Positions 9,581 to 18,460 of a stretch of 64,000 bases of DNA are shown here, piece after piece. The translations under genes were made by a program, and so were the position numbers. The stretch's first letter is position 1. Every line of letters begins with the position of its first letter. The notes under the pieces are model-generated. The model did not search any database. It saw nothing but the letters and a program-made list of their open reading frames with translations, and was not told the DNA's origin. This DNA is from Paracidovorax valerianellae (GTDB lineage Bacteria > Pseudomonadota > Gammaproteobacteria > Burkholderiales > Burkholderiaceae_C): contig NZ_FMZC01000012.1 of NCBI RefSeq assembly GCF_900102625.1, positions 123,878-187,877 of the forward strand, given 5' to 3'.

Positions 9581-10291
9581 ATGCCATCTTTCCATCGCCT
9601 TTTCATCGCCGCTGCGGTGGCGCTCGTCTCGTCGCTGGCTACCGCTCAGGCCCCGCTGGACGCTGCCCGTTCTTCGGCCGATGCGGCGCAGGCCGAGCGG
9701 CGTGCGGAACTCGACCAGATCCAACGCGACCGGCGTGCGCTGCAGGCCCGCCGCACGAAGGAAGAGGGCGTTTGCTACCAGCGCTTTGCCGTGGAGGCCT
9801 GCCTGGCCGAAGTGCGGGCCCAGGTGCGTGACCAGGAGACCGCGCTGCGGCAGCGCGAGATCGCGATCAATGACGCGGGTCGGCGCGAAAAAGCCGACCT
9901 GCGCAAACAGTCCATCGAGCAAAAGCAGCAGGAGCAGCGCGAAAAGATCGAAGGGGGAGAGCGCCCTGCGCCCATGCAAGCGGCTTCGCGTGCCCAGTCG
10001 CAGGCAGAGGGCCGTGCCGAGCGCGAGCATGAAGCGCAACAGCGCGCGGCACAGCAGCATTCCCGCGAGCAGTCGCATGACGCTGCCAAGGCACAGCGGG
10101 CCGCAGGTCAGCCGGCCGCCATTTCCGAGGCGCGTGCCCGTTACGAAGCCAAGCAAAAGGCCGCTCAGGAACGGCGGGAAAAGCACGACAGAGCCCAGGC
10201 CGAGGCTGCCGCAGAGGGCCGCAAGCCCGCAGCAGCATTGCCGCCGCCACCACCAGCGCCAACCGTGGCACCAGCCAGCACCACGCCCTGA
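9581..10291 (+). CDS. Secreted coiled-coil protein of unknown function
   Basis: A 236-residue protein with a clear signal peptide (FIAAAVALVSSLATAQA, likely cleaved after AQA). The rest is almost entirely charged helix rich in Glu, Gln, Arg and Ala, in heptad-like order, ending in a proline-rich tail. Two cysteines (GVCYQRFAVEACLAEVR) are spaced so that they could form one periplasmic disulfide. I recognise no enzyme motif. Conserved hypothetical proteins of this kind are common beside zapE in Comamonadaceae. It starts 16 bases after the zapE stop, so it may be cotranscribed. Confidence 0.75.
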   Translation: MPSFHRLFIAAAVALVSSLATAQAPLDAARSSADAAQAERRAELDQIQRDRRALQARRTKEEGVCYQRFAVEACLAEVRAQVRDQETALRQREIAINDAGRREKADLRKQSIEQKQQEQREKIEGGERPAPMQAASRAQSQAEGRAEREHEAQQRAAQQHSREQSHDAAKAQRAAGQPAAISEARARYEAKQKAAQERREKHDRAQAEAAAEGRKPAAALPPPPPAPTVAPASTTP

Positions 10292-10350
10292 GCGGATTGC
10301 CGCGGGGCCCGCGCCGCTGCGTCAAAAGACTGCGCGTGCAATGCGCGGAG

Positions 10351-11139
10351 TCAGCGCACCAGCCGGGCAGGCTTCTTTTCTTCGGCCAGTGCTTCGATCT
10401 TGACGATCGCAAGGGACAGGTTGTCGCCACCGCCGCGTGCCCGCGAGCGCGCTTTCTCGATGAGGAATTCGGTCGCCTCGCGCGGTGACAGCGAATCGAC
10501 CACCGACGCCAGTTCGGTGGGCGAAAAATAGTGCCATACCCCATCGCTGCAGGCCAGCAGCACATCGCCCGGCAGCAGTTGCGGGATCATGTGCTGCGTC
10601 ACCGGCGGGTCGCTCTCGGTGCCCAGGCAGCCCACCAGGATGTTGGAATGCGGGTGGGTGTTGGCCTCGGCCTCGGTGATTTCGCCGCGGTCCACCAGGG
10701 CCTGCACGTAGGAATGGTCGCTGGTGCGAAAGGCCAGCCGGGCCCCCTGGAAGTGATAGATGCGCGAGTCGCCCGCATGGGCCCAATGGCAGTCGCCGCG
10801 CGGATTGATGATGAACGCCGCCACGGTGCTGTGCGGCTCCTGCTCGGCCGAAATGGCGGTGAGCCGGATCACGATGTGGGCCTCTTCGACCATGTGCTTG
10901 AGCATGGCGGCCGTGTCGTCGCTGTCCGGCGAGTAGCGCTCAAACCACTGCCTTGCTGTGAGCATCACCTGATCGGAGGCCTTGCGACCGCCGCTGCGGC
11001 CCCCCATGCCGTCCGCCACCACCCCCAGCACGCAGCCGTTGTAGCGGGGATGGGCGATCAGCGCCACCTGGTCCTGCTGGTACTCGCGGTCGCCTTTGTG
11101 GATGCCAGTTGACGCAGTGAGGCGAAACGGTTTGGTCAT
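10351..11139 (-). CDS. PP2C-family protein serine/threonine phosphatase
   Basis: This 262-residue metal-dependent phosphatase carries the ordered PP2C motifs: GDREYQQDQ near the N-terminus, VVADGMGGRSGG (metal-binding Asp), HAGDSRIYHF, ACSDGVWHY and GGDNLSLAIVKIE. It should remove phosphate from Ser/Thr residues of targets of a Hanks-type kinase; no such kinase gene is in the window. The ATG at 11139 (MTKPFRL) is preferred. The frame extends 19 codons upstream, but those residues are atypical. It is divergent from the DinG-type helicase gene. Confidence 0.92.
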   Translation of the reverse strand: MTKPFRLTASTGIHKGDREYQQDQVALIAHPRYNGCVLGVVADGMGGRSGGRKASDQVMLTARQWFERYSPDSDDTAAMLKHMVEEAHIVIRLTAISAEQEPHSTVAAFIINPRGDCHWAHAGDSRIYHFQGARLAFRTSDHSYVQALVDRGEITEAEANTHPHSNILVGCLGTESDPPVTQHMIPQLLPGDVLLACSDGVWHYFSPTELASVVDSLSPREATEFLIEKARSRARGGGDNLSLAIVKIEALAEEKKPARLVR

Positions 11140-11340
11140 GGCGGAGATGGTGTGGGGGCGGGGAACCGCCGGCCGGACGGAGGGGCGGGTGAGCACGTAT
11201 TATCGGGCGCCCTTTGGCGGTTTTGCCATGCGACGCGCGTCCTGCCTTCTTTCCTTGTCCTCCCCTTCTTTCTCTCCGCGATGCTGCAATCCCACAGGGT
11301 GGGCTGTTCCGCGTGCCTGGCGATGCAGGGCCTGAACGGC

Positions 11341-13470
11341 ATGGACCTGCCTCGCACTGAATCGCTGGTGCACAGCGTGCAGGCTGCGTTCGCCCAGGGG
11401 GGCGTGCTGACGCTGGCGCACGAGCACTTCAAGCCGCGCGCCGGCCAGACCGAAATGGCCGTGGCGGTGGCGGAAACCATCGAGCAGGGCGGCGCGCTGG
11501 TGGTGGAGGCCGGCACGGGCGTCGGCAAGACGTTTTCCTATCTGGTTCCGGCGCTGCTCAGCGGCGAGCGGGTGCTGGTGTCCACGGCCACCAAGGCCCT
11601 GCAGGACCAATTGTTTGCGCGCGACCTGCCGCGACTGGTGGATGCCTTCGCACTGCCTGTCCGAACGGCTTTGCTGAAGGGCCGAGCCAGTTATCTCTGC
11701 CTGCACCGCATGGAACTGGCACGGCAGGACGGTGCGGCGCACGATGCCTCCGTGGCCCGCGTGCTCGCCCGTGTGGAAACCTGGTCGCAAAGCACGGTGA
11801 GCGGCGATCTGGCCGAGCTGCCGGGGCTGGACGAGCGCTCGCCCGTCATCCCGCTGGTGACCTCCACGCGCGAGAACTGCCTGGGCTCGCCGTGCCCGCG
11901 GTTTCGGGCCTGCCACGTGCATCGCGCCCGTCGCGAGGCACTGGCAGCCGATGTCGTGGTGATCAACCACCATCTCTTTTTCGCCGACCGCGCCATTCGC
12001 GATTCCGGCATGGCCGAGTTGTTGCCCACGGTGCGCGTCGTCATCTTCGACGAAGCGCACCAGTTGAATGAAACGGGCGTGCAGTTCATGGGACGGCAGG
12101 CGTCCACTGCGCAGCTGCTGGATTTTTCACGCGATGTGATGGCGGCCGGGTTGCAGTTCGCCCGGGGTCTCGTCGATTGGCTGGCGGTGGCTGCGGCGCT
12201 GGACCGCGCCGCGCGCGATCTGCGGCTGACGGTTGGCCGTGCCGCCGCGGGCGCCCGGCTGCGCTGGACGGGCGAAGTGCCTGACGGGGTCGACCCAGGC
12301 GATTGGCATGCCGCCATGCTCCAGGTGGTGGGCGCCTGCCGCAATGCCTTGGCCGCCCTGGATTCGGTCAGCGAGATCGCCCCGGATTTCGTGCGCCTGC
12401 ACGGGCGCGCTGTGCAGCTCATGGAGCGCATGGACGGGTTTTCGCAGCCTTGTGGCCCAGATGCCGTGCGGTGGGTGGACGTGGCGGGAGCCTTGCGGTT
12501 GGTAGAGGCCCCGCTCGACATCGCGGGGCCCATGCGTTCCTTGTGGCACTTGCCCACAGGCCAATCCGCTGACGGGGCGGAATCAGGCTTCGATGTGGAT
12601 GCGAATGCCGAGGCAGACGCCAACGCATCGGCCTGGGATGAACCTGAGCAAGAAAGGCCGCCGCAGGGCAAGCCCCGCTCCTGGATCTTCACTTCGGCCA
12701 CGCTGGGAGACGACGCCACCTTGCGCTGGTTCACCGAGCCTTGCGGTCTGCAGGAGGCTCGCGTGCTGAAGGTGGACAGTCCTTTCGACTATTCGTCGCA
12801 AGCGGCGTTTTACGTGCCCCGGGAGTTGCCGAAACCTGCCGACCCGGCCCACAGCGCGGCGTTGGCCGCCTGGGTTGGCGAGGCGGCCCAGGTGCTGGGC
12901 GGGCGCACCCTGGTGCTGACCACCACCCTCAAGGCCCTGCGGAGCATCGGCGAAGCGCTCCAGGCCCGGTTTGCTGCAGAGCCTGCCATCGAGGTGCTGG
13001 TGCAGGGCCAATGGCCCAAGCGGCGCTTGATGGAGCGGTTTCGAGAAGGTGCCTCGGAGGGGCGCGCGGGTTGCGTGCTGGTGGCGTCCGCCACGTTCTG
13101 GGAAGGGTTCGACGTGCCAGGCGAAGCGCTGCAACTGGTCGTGATTGACAAGCTGCCTTTCCCTCCCCCGAGCGACCCCTTGGTCGAGGCGCGCTCGCAG
13201 CGGTTGGAGCAGGCCAAGCGCAGTGCTTTTCGCTATTTTTCGCTGCCCGAGGCGGCGATTGCCCTCAAGCAGGGGGCCGGGCGGTTGATTCGCAGCGAGA
13301 CCGACAGGGGCGTGCTGGTAGTCGCTGACACCCGGCTGGTCGATATGGGCTATGGCAAGCGCCTGCTGGCGGCGCTACCCCCGATGCGGCGCCTTCAGAC
13401 GGCGCAGGAATTCGAGGCGGCGCTGCGCGCGCTCACCACACCTTCCACCACGGTTCCGCCTTGGCCTTGA
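11341..13470 (+). CDS. DinG/YoaA-type ATP-dependent DNA helicase
   Basis: A 709-residue superfamily 2 helicase of the XPD/DinG class. Walker A is EAGTGVGKT (residues 57-64 region) and the DEAH box is VIFDEAHQLNETG. The family's Fe-S cluster cysteines appear in SYLCLHRME and ENCLGSPCPRFRACHV. C-terminal motifs include FWEGFDVPGEALQLVVIDKL and QGAGRLIRSETDRGVLVVAD. Such enzymes unwind 5'-overhang, R-loop or D-loop DNA during repair. The start at 11341 (MDLPRTESL) is the most family-like; an ATG at 11323 is possible. The gene ends 38 bases inside the convergent bamD. Confidence 0.92.
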   Translation: MDLPRTESLVHSVQAAFAQGGVLTLAHEHFKPRAGQTEMAVAVAETIEQGGALVVEAGTGVGKTFSYLVPALLSGERVLVSTATKALQDQLFARDLPRLVDAFALPVRTALLKGRASYLCLHRMELARQDGAAHDASVARVLARVETWSQSTVSGDLAELPGLDERSPVIPLVTSTRENCLGSPCPRFRACHVHRARREALAADVVVINHHLFFADRAIRDSGMAELLPTVRVVIFDEAHQLNETGVQFMGRQASTAQLLDFSRDVMAAGLQFARGLVDWLAVAAALDRAARDLRLTVGRAAAGARLRWTGEVPDGVDPGDWHAAMLQVVGACRNALAALDSVSEIAPDFVRLHGRAVQLMERMDGFSQPCGPDAVRWVDVAGALRLVEAPLDIAGPMRSLWHLPTGQSADGAESGFDVDANAEADANASAWDEPEQERPPQGKPRSWIFTSATLGDDATLRWFTEPCGLQEARVLKVDSPFDYSSQAAFYVPRELPKPADPAHSAALAAWVGEAAQVLGGRTLVLTTTLKALRSIGEALQARFAAEPAIEVLVQGQWPKRRLMERFREGASEGRAGCVLVASATFWEGFDVPGEALQLVVIDKLPFPPPSDPLVEARSQRLEQAKRSAFRYFSLPEAAIALKQGAGRLIRSETDRGVLVVADTRLVDMGYGKRLLAALPPMRRLQTAQEFEAALRALTTPSTTVPPWP

Positions 13471-14230
13471 GGCCTTCGCGGTTCAGTTCGCTCTGCGGGT
13501 AAGAACTGGCCATGACGCGCTGCGCATCGTCTCGCAGCTGGGTCATGCCCAGTGCGTCATAAGACTTGACGAGGATGTACAGGGCTTCTTCGAGCGCAGG
13601 CACTTCCTTGTAGTCGGCCAGGGCGATCTGCGCGCGGCTGATGGCAGCCACATAGGCGCCGCGCTCGTAGTAGTAGCGGGCCACGTGCACTTCGTACTGC
13701 GCCAGGGAGTTGACGATATACGTCATGCGCTGGCGCGAATCCTGGGCGTAGCGCGAATCGGGAAACCGCGTGGTCAGTTCACGGAAAGATTCGAAAGAAT
13801 CCTTGGCGGCCTTCTGGTCGCGCTCGGAAAGGTCCTGCCGCGATAGCCACGAGAACAGGCCCAGGTTGTCATTGAAGTTGACCAGGCCCTTCAGGTACAG
13901 CGCATAGTCGTAGGCCGGGCTGGCGGGGTGCAGCTTCATGAAGCGGTCCAGCGTGGCGATGGCCTGGGCTTTTTCACCGGCCTTGTACTGGGCGTAGGCT
14001 TTTTCCAGTTGCGCCTGCTGGGCCAAAGGCGTGCCAGCGGCACGGCCTTCCAGCTTTTCCAGCAGTGGCACGGCCTTGTCGAAGCCGCCGCTGTTGAGCT
14101 CGTCGCGGGCTTCGGAATAAATGCGATTGGGGCTCCAGCCGGCGGTCTTGTCTTCGGGGGTGCTGGAGCAGCCCGCCATCAGGCCGGCGGCCAGCAGGAC
14201 GGACAACAGGGGCAGGGGAAAACGCGGCAT
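13433..14230 (-). CDS. bamD: Outer membrane assembly lipoprotein BamD
   Basis: A 265-residue lipoprotein of the BAM complex, which folds beta-barrel proteins into the outer membrane. The signal peptide ends in the lipobox LMAGC, with the lipidated cysteine at residue 21. TPR-like helices follow: AYAQYKAGEKAQAIATLDRF, PASPAYDYALYLKG and FPDSRYAQDSRQRM. The end of the protein (AKAEPWWKVW) is typical of BamD/ComL in this family. I chose the ATG at 14230, since it gives a standard lipoprotein signal. It is divergent from dnaE, and its 3' end overlaps the 3' end of the helicase gene. Confidence 0.95.
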   Translation of the reverse strand: MPRFPLPLLSVLLAAGLMAGCSSTPEDKTAGWSPNRIYSEARDELNSGGFDKAVPLLEKLEGRAAGTPLAQQAQLEKAYAQYKAGEKAQAIATLDRFMKLHPASPAYDYALYLKGLVNFNDNLGLFSWLSRQDLSERDQKAAKDSFESFRELTTRFPDSRYAQDSRQRMTYIVNSLAQYEVHVARYYYERGAYVAAISRAQIALADYKEVPALEEALYILVKSYDALGMTQLRDDAQRVMASSYPQSELNREGLKAKAEPWWKVW

Positions 14231-14405
14231 GGAGGCAGCTTTCAGGCAATAGAAGGGCATCTGGTTCCCGCTTCCGATCGACAAGCCGCCTGGGCCACAG
14301 GGGCTCGCGCGGCGATCGGGCAGGAGCCGGATTGTACCGGCGAGCCGGCTGGCGGCCTGAACGAAACCCCGGGGCTCTGGCGCGGGACCATGAGGCTAGC
14401 GTTCC

Positions 14406-14411
14406 TACAAT
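14406..14411 (+). promoter_or_regulatory. Candidate -10 box directly before dnaE (leaderless transcript?)
   Basis: TACAAT lies seven bases before the dnaE ATG at 14419. If it is the sigma-70 -10 hexamer, transcription would begin at about the start codon and the mRNA would lack a leader. No Shine-Dalgarno sequence is visible there. A convincing -35 box is not seen, so this is tentative. Confidence 0.35.
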
Positions 14412-14418
14412 ACCCGTC

Positions 14419-17400
14419 ATGTTTGTTCATTTGCGCCTGCACACCGAATTTTCCGTCGTCGACGGCACCAATCGCATCGATGAGGTGGCCAAGGCGGCCG
14501 CCAAAGATGGCCAGCCCGCCCTGGCGATCACCGACCTCAACAACCTTTTCGGCGCCATCAAGTTTTACAAGGAAACCCGCGGCAAGGGCGTGAAGCCCGT
14601 GCTCGGGGCCGAAGTGTTCGTCGAGCCCGAAGAGCCCGGTAACCCGCCGTCCCGCATCATCCTCTTGGTGCAGGGCAAGCAGGGCTACCTGAACCTGTCA
14701 GAACTGCTCGCACGGGCTTGGACCCGCGGCGTGGTGAAAAACCAGCCCCTGTGCACCTGGGCCTGGCTGGAAGAGCTGGGCGAGGGCCTCATTGCCCTGG
14801 CAGGTGCGCAGGCCGGCCCGGTGGGCCAGGCGATCATCAAGGGCGACGATGCCGGGGCCGCGCGCCTGGCCTTGCGCCTGGCGGGGATTTTTCCGCACCG
14901 TTTCTATCTGGAAATCCAGCGTGCGGGCCGGGCCGACGATGAAGCGCATGTGGTCTCCGCCGTGCAACTGGCGGCGCGGTTGAACCTGCCGGTGGTGGCG
15001 ACCCACCCCGTGCAGTTCGCCACCGCCGATGACTACGAAGCCCATGAGGCGCGCGTGTGCATTTCCGAGGGCGAAATCCTTGGCAATCAGCGCCGCGTGC
15101 GCAAGTTCACGCGTGAGCAGTATTTCAAGTCGAGCGCCCAGATGGAGGCGCTGTTCGCGGATGTGCCCTCTGCCATCGCCAACACGCTGGAAATCGCCAA
15201 GCGCTGCAACCTCACCCTGGTGCTGGGCAAGCCACAGTTGCCGGACTTCCCCACGCCGGGCGGCATGCCCATCGACGAGTACTTCCGCGTGGCTTCGCTG
15301 GAGGGGTTGGAAGAACGGCTCGCACACCTGTACCCGAAGGAAGCCGAGCGCGACAATCAGCGACCTCGCTACCTGGAGCGGCTGGAGTTCGAGATCAACA
15401 CCATCCTGAAGATGGGGTTTCCCGGCTACTTCCTCATCGTGGGCGACTTCATTCAGTGGGCCAAGAACAATGGGTGTCCGGTGGGGCCGGGCCGAGGGTC
15501 CGGCGCCGGCTCGCTGGTGGCTTACGCGCTCAAGATCACCGACCTGGACCCACTGCAGTACAACCTGCTGTTCGAGCGGTTCCTGAACCCGGAACGGGTC
15601 TCGATGCCCGACTTCGACATCGACTTTTGCCAGTCCAACCGTGACCGCGTGATTGACTACGTGAAGGACAAATACGGCAAGGATGCCGTGAGCCAGATCG
15701 CCACGTTCGGAACCATGGCCGCGAAAGCGGCGATCCGCGACGTGGGCCGCGTCATGGACATGAGCTACACGTTCTGCGACGGAATTTCCAAGCTCGTGCC
15801 GGGCAAGCCGGGCATGTCGTACACGCTGCAGTACCCGCCCAACCCGAAAAAGGAGGGCGACAAGAACAACTACGCGCTGGAGTTGGAGCCCTTGCTGGCC
15901 GAGCGGGTGCAAAAGGAAGAGGACGTCAAGACCATCATCGAGATGGCGCAGAAACTGGAGGGCATGACCCGCAACATCGGCATGCACGCCGGGGGCGTGC
16001 TGATCGCACCGGGCAAGCTGACCGACTTCTGCCCGCTGTACCAGCAGCCGGGAAGCGACTCGGCAGTGAGCCAGTACGACAAGGACGATGTGGAGGCCAT
16101 CGGGCTCGTGAAGTTTGACTTCTTAGGTCTGGCCACGCTGACCATTTTGGAGATCGCCAAGGACTTCATCGTCAAGCGCCATAAAGGTCAGGAGAACTTC
16201 ACGTTCGAGAACATCCCGCTGGACGATTCGCGTACCTACCAGCTGTTTTCCGACGGCAAGACCGAGGCCGTGTTCCAGTTTGAAAGCCGCGGCATGCAGG
16301 GCATGCTCAAGGAAGCCCGGCCGAGCCGCCTGGAAGACCTGATCGCCCTGAATGCTCTGTACCGGCCAGGCCCGATGGACCTGATCCCCAGCTTCGTGAA
16401 CCGCAAGCACGGCAAGGAAGTGGTGGAGTACCCGCATCCGCTGGTCGAGAAGGTGTTGTCGGAAACCTACGGGATCATGGTGTACCAGGAGCAGGTGATG
16501 CAGACCGCCCAGGTGCTGGGAGGCTACTCGCTGGGCGGTGCCGACATGCTGCGCCGGGCCATGGGCAAGAAGAAGGCCGAGGAAATGGCCGAGCACCGCG
16601 AGATCTTCCGTGCGGGTGCCGCCAAGCAGAACATCAGCCAGGAAAAGGCCGACGAGGTGTTCGACCTGATGGAGAAGTTTGCGGGGTATGGCTTCAACAA
16701 GTCGCACGCCGCCGCTTACTCACTGCTGGCCTACCAGACCGGCTGGCTCAAGGTGCACTACACGGCCGAGTTCTTCTGCGCCAACATGACGGTGGAAATG
16801 GACGACACCGACAAGCTCAAGGTGCTGTTCGAGGACGCCATCAAGAATTTCGGCCTGTCGTTCGAGCCGCCGGACGTGAATCGCGGGATGTACCGCTTCG
16901 AGCCGGTCACCGACAAGGTCATCCGTTACGGCCTGGGCGCCATCAAGGGGACGGGGCAGCAAGCCATCGAAGCCATCATTGCGGCCCGGGAAGGGCGGGG
17001 CGCCGGGCCACGCGGCGATACGAAGGGGCCGTTCACGAGCCTTTTCGATTTCTGCGTGCGCGTGGACCGCACTCGTTTGAACAAGCGCACGCTGGAGGCG
17101 CTCATCAAGGCGGGCGCCTTCGACGCCATGAACATGAACCGGGCGTCGCTCGCCGCATCGATCGACCGGGCTTTCGATTTCGCCAACGCCACGCTGGCCA
17201 ATGCCAACCAAGGCGGCCTGTTCGACATGATGGGCGAAGACGTCCATGGCTCCAGCACGCAAGAGCCGGAGCTGGTGGAAATGACCCCCTGGGGCGTGAA
17301 AGAGCGCCTCACGATGGAAAAGACCGCGGTGGGTTTCTACCTGTCGGGCCACCTGTTCGATGAGGTCGCCAGCGAGGTCCGCCGCTTCGTGCGCACCCAG

Positions 17401-17967
17401 ATCGACGAACTGCTCGACAGCCGAGAGCCGCAGATTCTGGCCGGCATCATCAGCGACTTCCGGGTGATCAACGGCCAGCGGGGGCGGCTCGCGCTGTTCA
17501 AGCTGGACGACAAGTCCGCCACCATCGAGGCCTCGGCCGACGAAAACGTGGTCAATGCGCACCGCGACATGCTCAAGGACGATGAGTTCGTTGTCATGAG
17601 CGGGCGCCTTCAGCTCGACCATTTCAGCGGGGGGCTGCGGGTCAAGGTCCAGCAGGTATGGGATCTGGCGGGGGCACGGGCCAAGTTCGGCCGTTATCTT
17701 CAGGTGGCCATCGGCGACACCGCCCCCGATGTGCAACGGCTGGTGCGCGAATTTCCGCCTCGCCGGCAGGAGACCGAGCAGGGCGAGGTGCTGGTGCATG
17801 GCCTTCGCGTGCGGATGGGGGTGCGCTGCAAGGCCGGGCAGGGCCAGGCGACGGCTGAATTGCAGCTGGGTGAGGGCAGCCGCTTCTTCCCGTCCGATGC
17901 GGCGTTGGCCGCGTGGAGCGCGCAGGCCGGCACCGGTTCCGTCAACGTCGTCTATGACGCGGGCTGA
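14419..17967 (+). CDS. dnaE: DNA polymerase III alpha subunit
   Basis: The 1182-residue replicative polymerase. An N-terminal PHP domain (residues 1 to about 270) starts with [14 protein letters not shown]. The C-family polymerase palm carries the catalytic aspartates D400 and D402 in MPDFDIDFC, preceded by [17 protein letters not shown] helix-hairpin region ([14 protein letters not shown]) leads into an OB-fold ([24 protein letters not shown]). The family motif [18 protein letters not shown] is present. Length and order match standard DnaE. There is little room for a leader: bamD is divergent and a TACAAT hexamer lies just before the ATG. Confidence 0.98.
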   Translation: MFVHLRLHTEFSVVDGTNRIDEVAKAAAKDGQPALAITDLNNLFGAIKFYKETRGKGVKPVLGAEVFVEPEEPGNPPSRIILLVQGKQGYLNLSELLARAWTRGVVKNQPLCTWAWLEELGEGLIALAGAQAGPVGQAIIKGDDAGAARLALRLAGIFPHRFYLEIQRAGRADDEAHVVSAVQLAARLNLPVVATHPVQFATADDYEAHEARVCISEGEILGNQRRVRKFTREQYFKSSAQMEALFADVPSAIANTLEIAKRCNLTLVLGKPQLPDFPTPGGMPIDEYFRVASLEGLEERLAHLYPKEAERDNQRPRYLERLEFEINTILKMGFPGYFLIVGDFIQWAKNNGCPVGPGRGSGAGSLVAYALKITDLDPLQYNLLFERFLNPERVSMPDFDIDFCQSNRDRVIDYVKDKYGKDAVSQIATFGTMAAKAAIRDVGRVMDMSYTFCDGISKLVPGKPGMSYTLQYPPNPKKEGDKNNYALELEPLLAERVQKEEDVKTIIEMAQKLEGMTRNIGMHAGGVLIAPGKLTDFCPLYQQPGSDSAVSQYDKDDVEAIGLVKFDFLGLATLTILEIAKDFIVKRHKGQENFTFENIPLDDSRTYQLFSDGKTEAVFQFESRGMQGMLKEARPSRLEDLIALNALYRPGPMDLIPSFVNRKHGKEVVEYPHPLVEKVLSETYGIMVYQEQVMQTAQVLGGYSLGGADMLRRAMGKKKAEEMAEHREIFRAGAAKQNISQEKADEVFDLMEKFAGYGFNKSHAAAYSLLAYQTGWLKVHYTAEFFCANMTVEMDDTDKLKVLFEDAIKNFGLSFEPPDVNRGMYRFEPVTDKVIRYGLGAIKGTGQQAIEAIIAAREGRGAGPRGDTKGPFTSLFDFCVRVDRTRLNKRTLEALIKAGAFDAMNMNRASLAASIDRAFDFANATLANANQGGLFDMMGEDVHGSSTQEPELVEMTPWGVKERLTMEKTAVGFYLSGHLFDEVASEVRRFVRTQIDELLDSREPQILAGIISDFRVINGQRGRLALFKLDDKSATIEASADENVVNAHRDMLKDDEFVVMSGRLQLDHFSGGLRVKVQQVWDLAGARAKFGRYLQVAIGDTAPDVQRLVREFPPRRQETEQGEVLVHGLRVRMGVRCKAGQGQATAELQLGEGSRFFPSDAALAAWSAQAGTGSVNVVYDAG

Positions 17968-18030
17968 AGGCTTGAAACACCGTTGGGTGATCACTACATG
18001 GGAGAGGCTGCGTCGATCGCCGTGGCTCGC

Positions 18031-18036
18031 TAGAAT
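18031..18036 (+). promoter_or_regulatory. Candidate -10 box directly before clpS
   Basis: TAGAAT lies seven bases before the clpS ATG at 18044, in the same spacing as TACAAT before dnaE. A start at the usual distance would place the first transcribed base at or one base before the ATG. No Shine-Dalgarno sequence and no clear -35 box are seen. Confidence 0.35.
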
Positions 18037-18043
18037 GAAATCC

Positions 18044-18403
18044 ATGGCAACTAAACCACCTTCCCCTGTTCCCGCTCCGCCCACCAGGACGCCAGCGCGG
18101 GACGACGGCGGTTCGGTCGTGCTTGAACGGCGCACACAAAAGACCCAGCCGCCACAAATGTTTCAGGTGGTCATGCTCAACGATGACTTCACGCCGATGG
18201 AATTCGTCATCGTCGTGCTGCAGGAATTCTTCAGCAAAGACCGGGAAGCCGCCACGCAGATCATGCTGAAAATCCATTTGGACGGCAAAGGCGTATGTGG
18301 GGTGTATTCCCGCGATGTCGCAGCGACCAAGGTGGAGCAGGTCCGCGAGGCAGCCCACAAAGCGGGGCATCCGCTGCAATGCCTCAGTGAGCCTGTTGAA
18401 TAA
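18044..18403 (+). CDS. clpS: ClpS, adaptor for ClpAP N-degron proteolysis
   Basis: This 119-residue adaptor binds proteins with destabilising N-terminal residues and delivers them to ClpA. After a flexible basic and proline-rich N-terminus come the family motifs [18 protein letters not shown] and [17 protein letters not shown]. The latter carries ligand-pocket residues and is followed by [20 protein letters not shown]. It precedes clpA by 57 bases, the usual arrangement. A start three codons upstream (MKS) is possible. Confidence 0.97.
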   Translation: MATKPPSPVPAPPTRTPARDDGGSVVLERRTQKTQPPQMFQVVMLNDDFTPMEFVIVVLQEFFSKDREAATQIMLKIHLDGKGVCGVYSRDVAATKVEQVREAAHKAGHPLQCLSEPVE

Positions 18404-18460
18404 ACGGCCTTTGGTCCCGATCTACAGTAATCCCTTCCACGCAAGCACAAAGGAGTTCAC

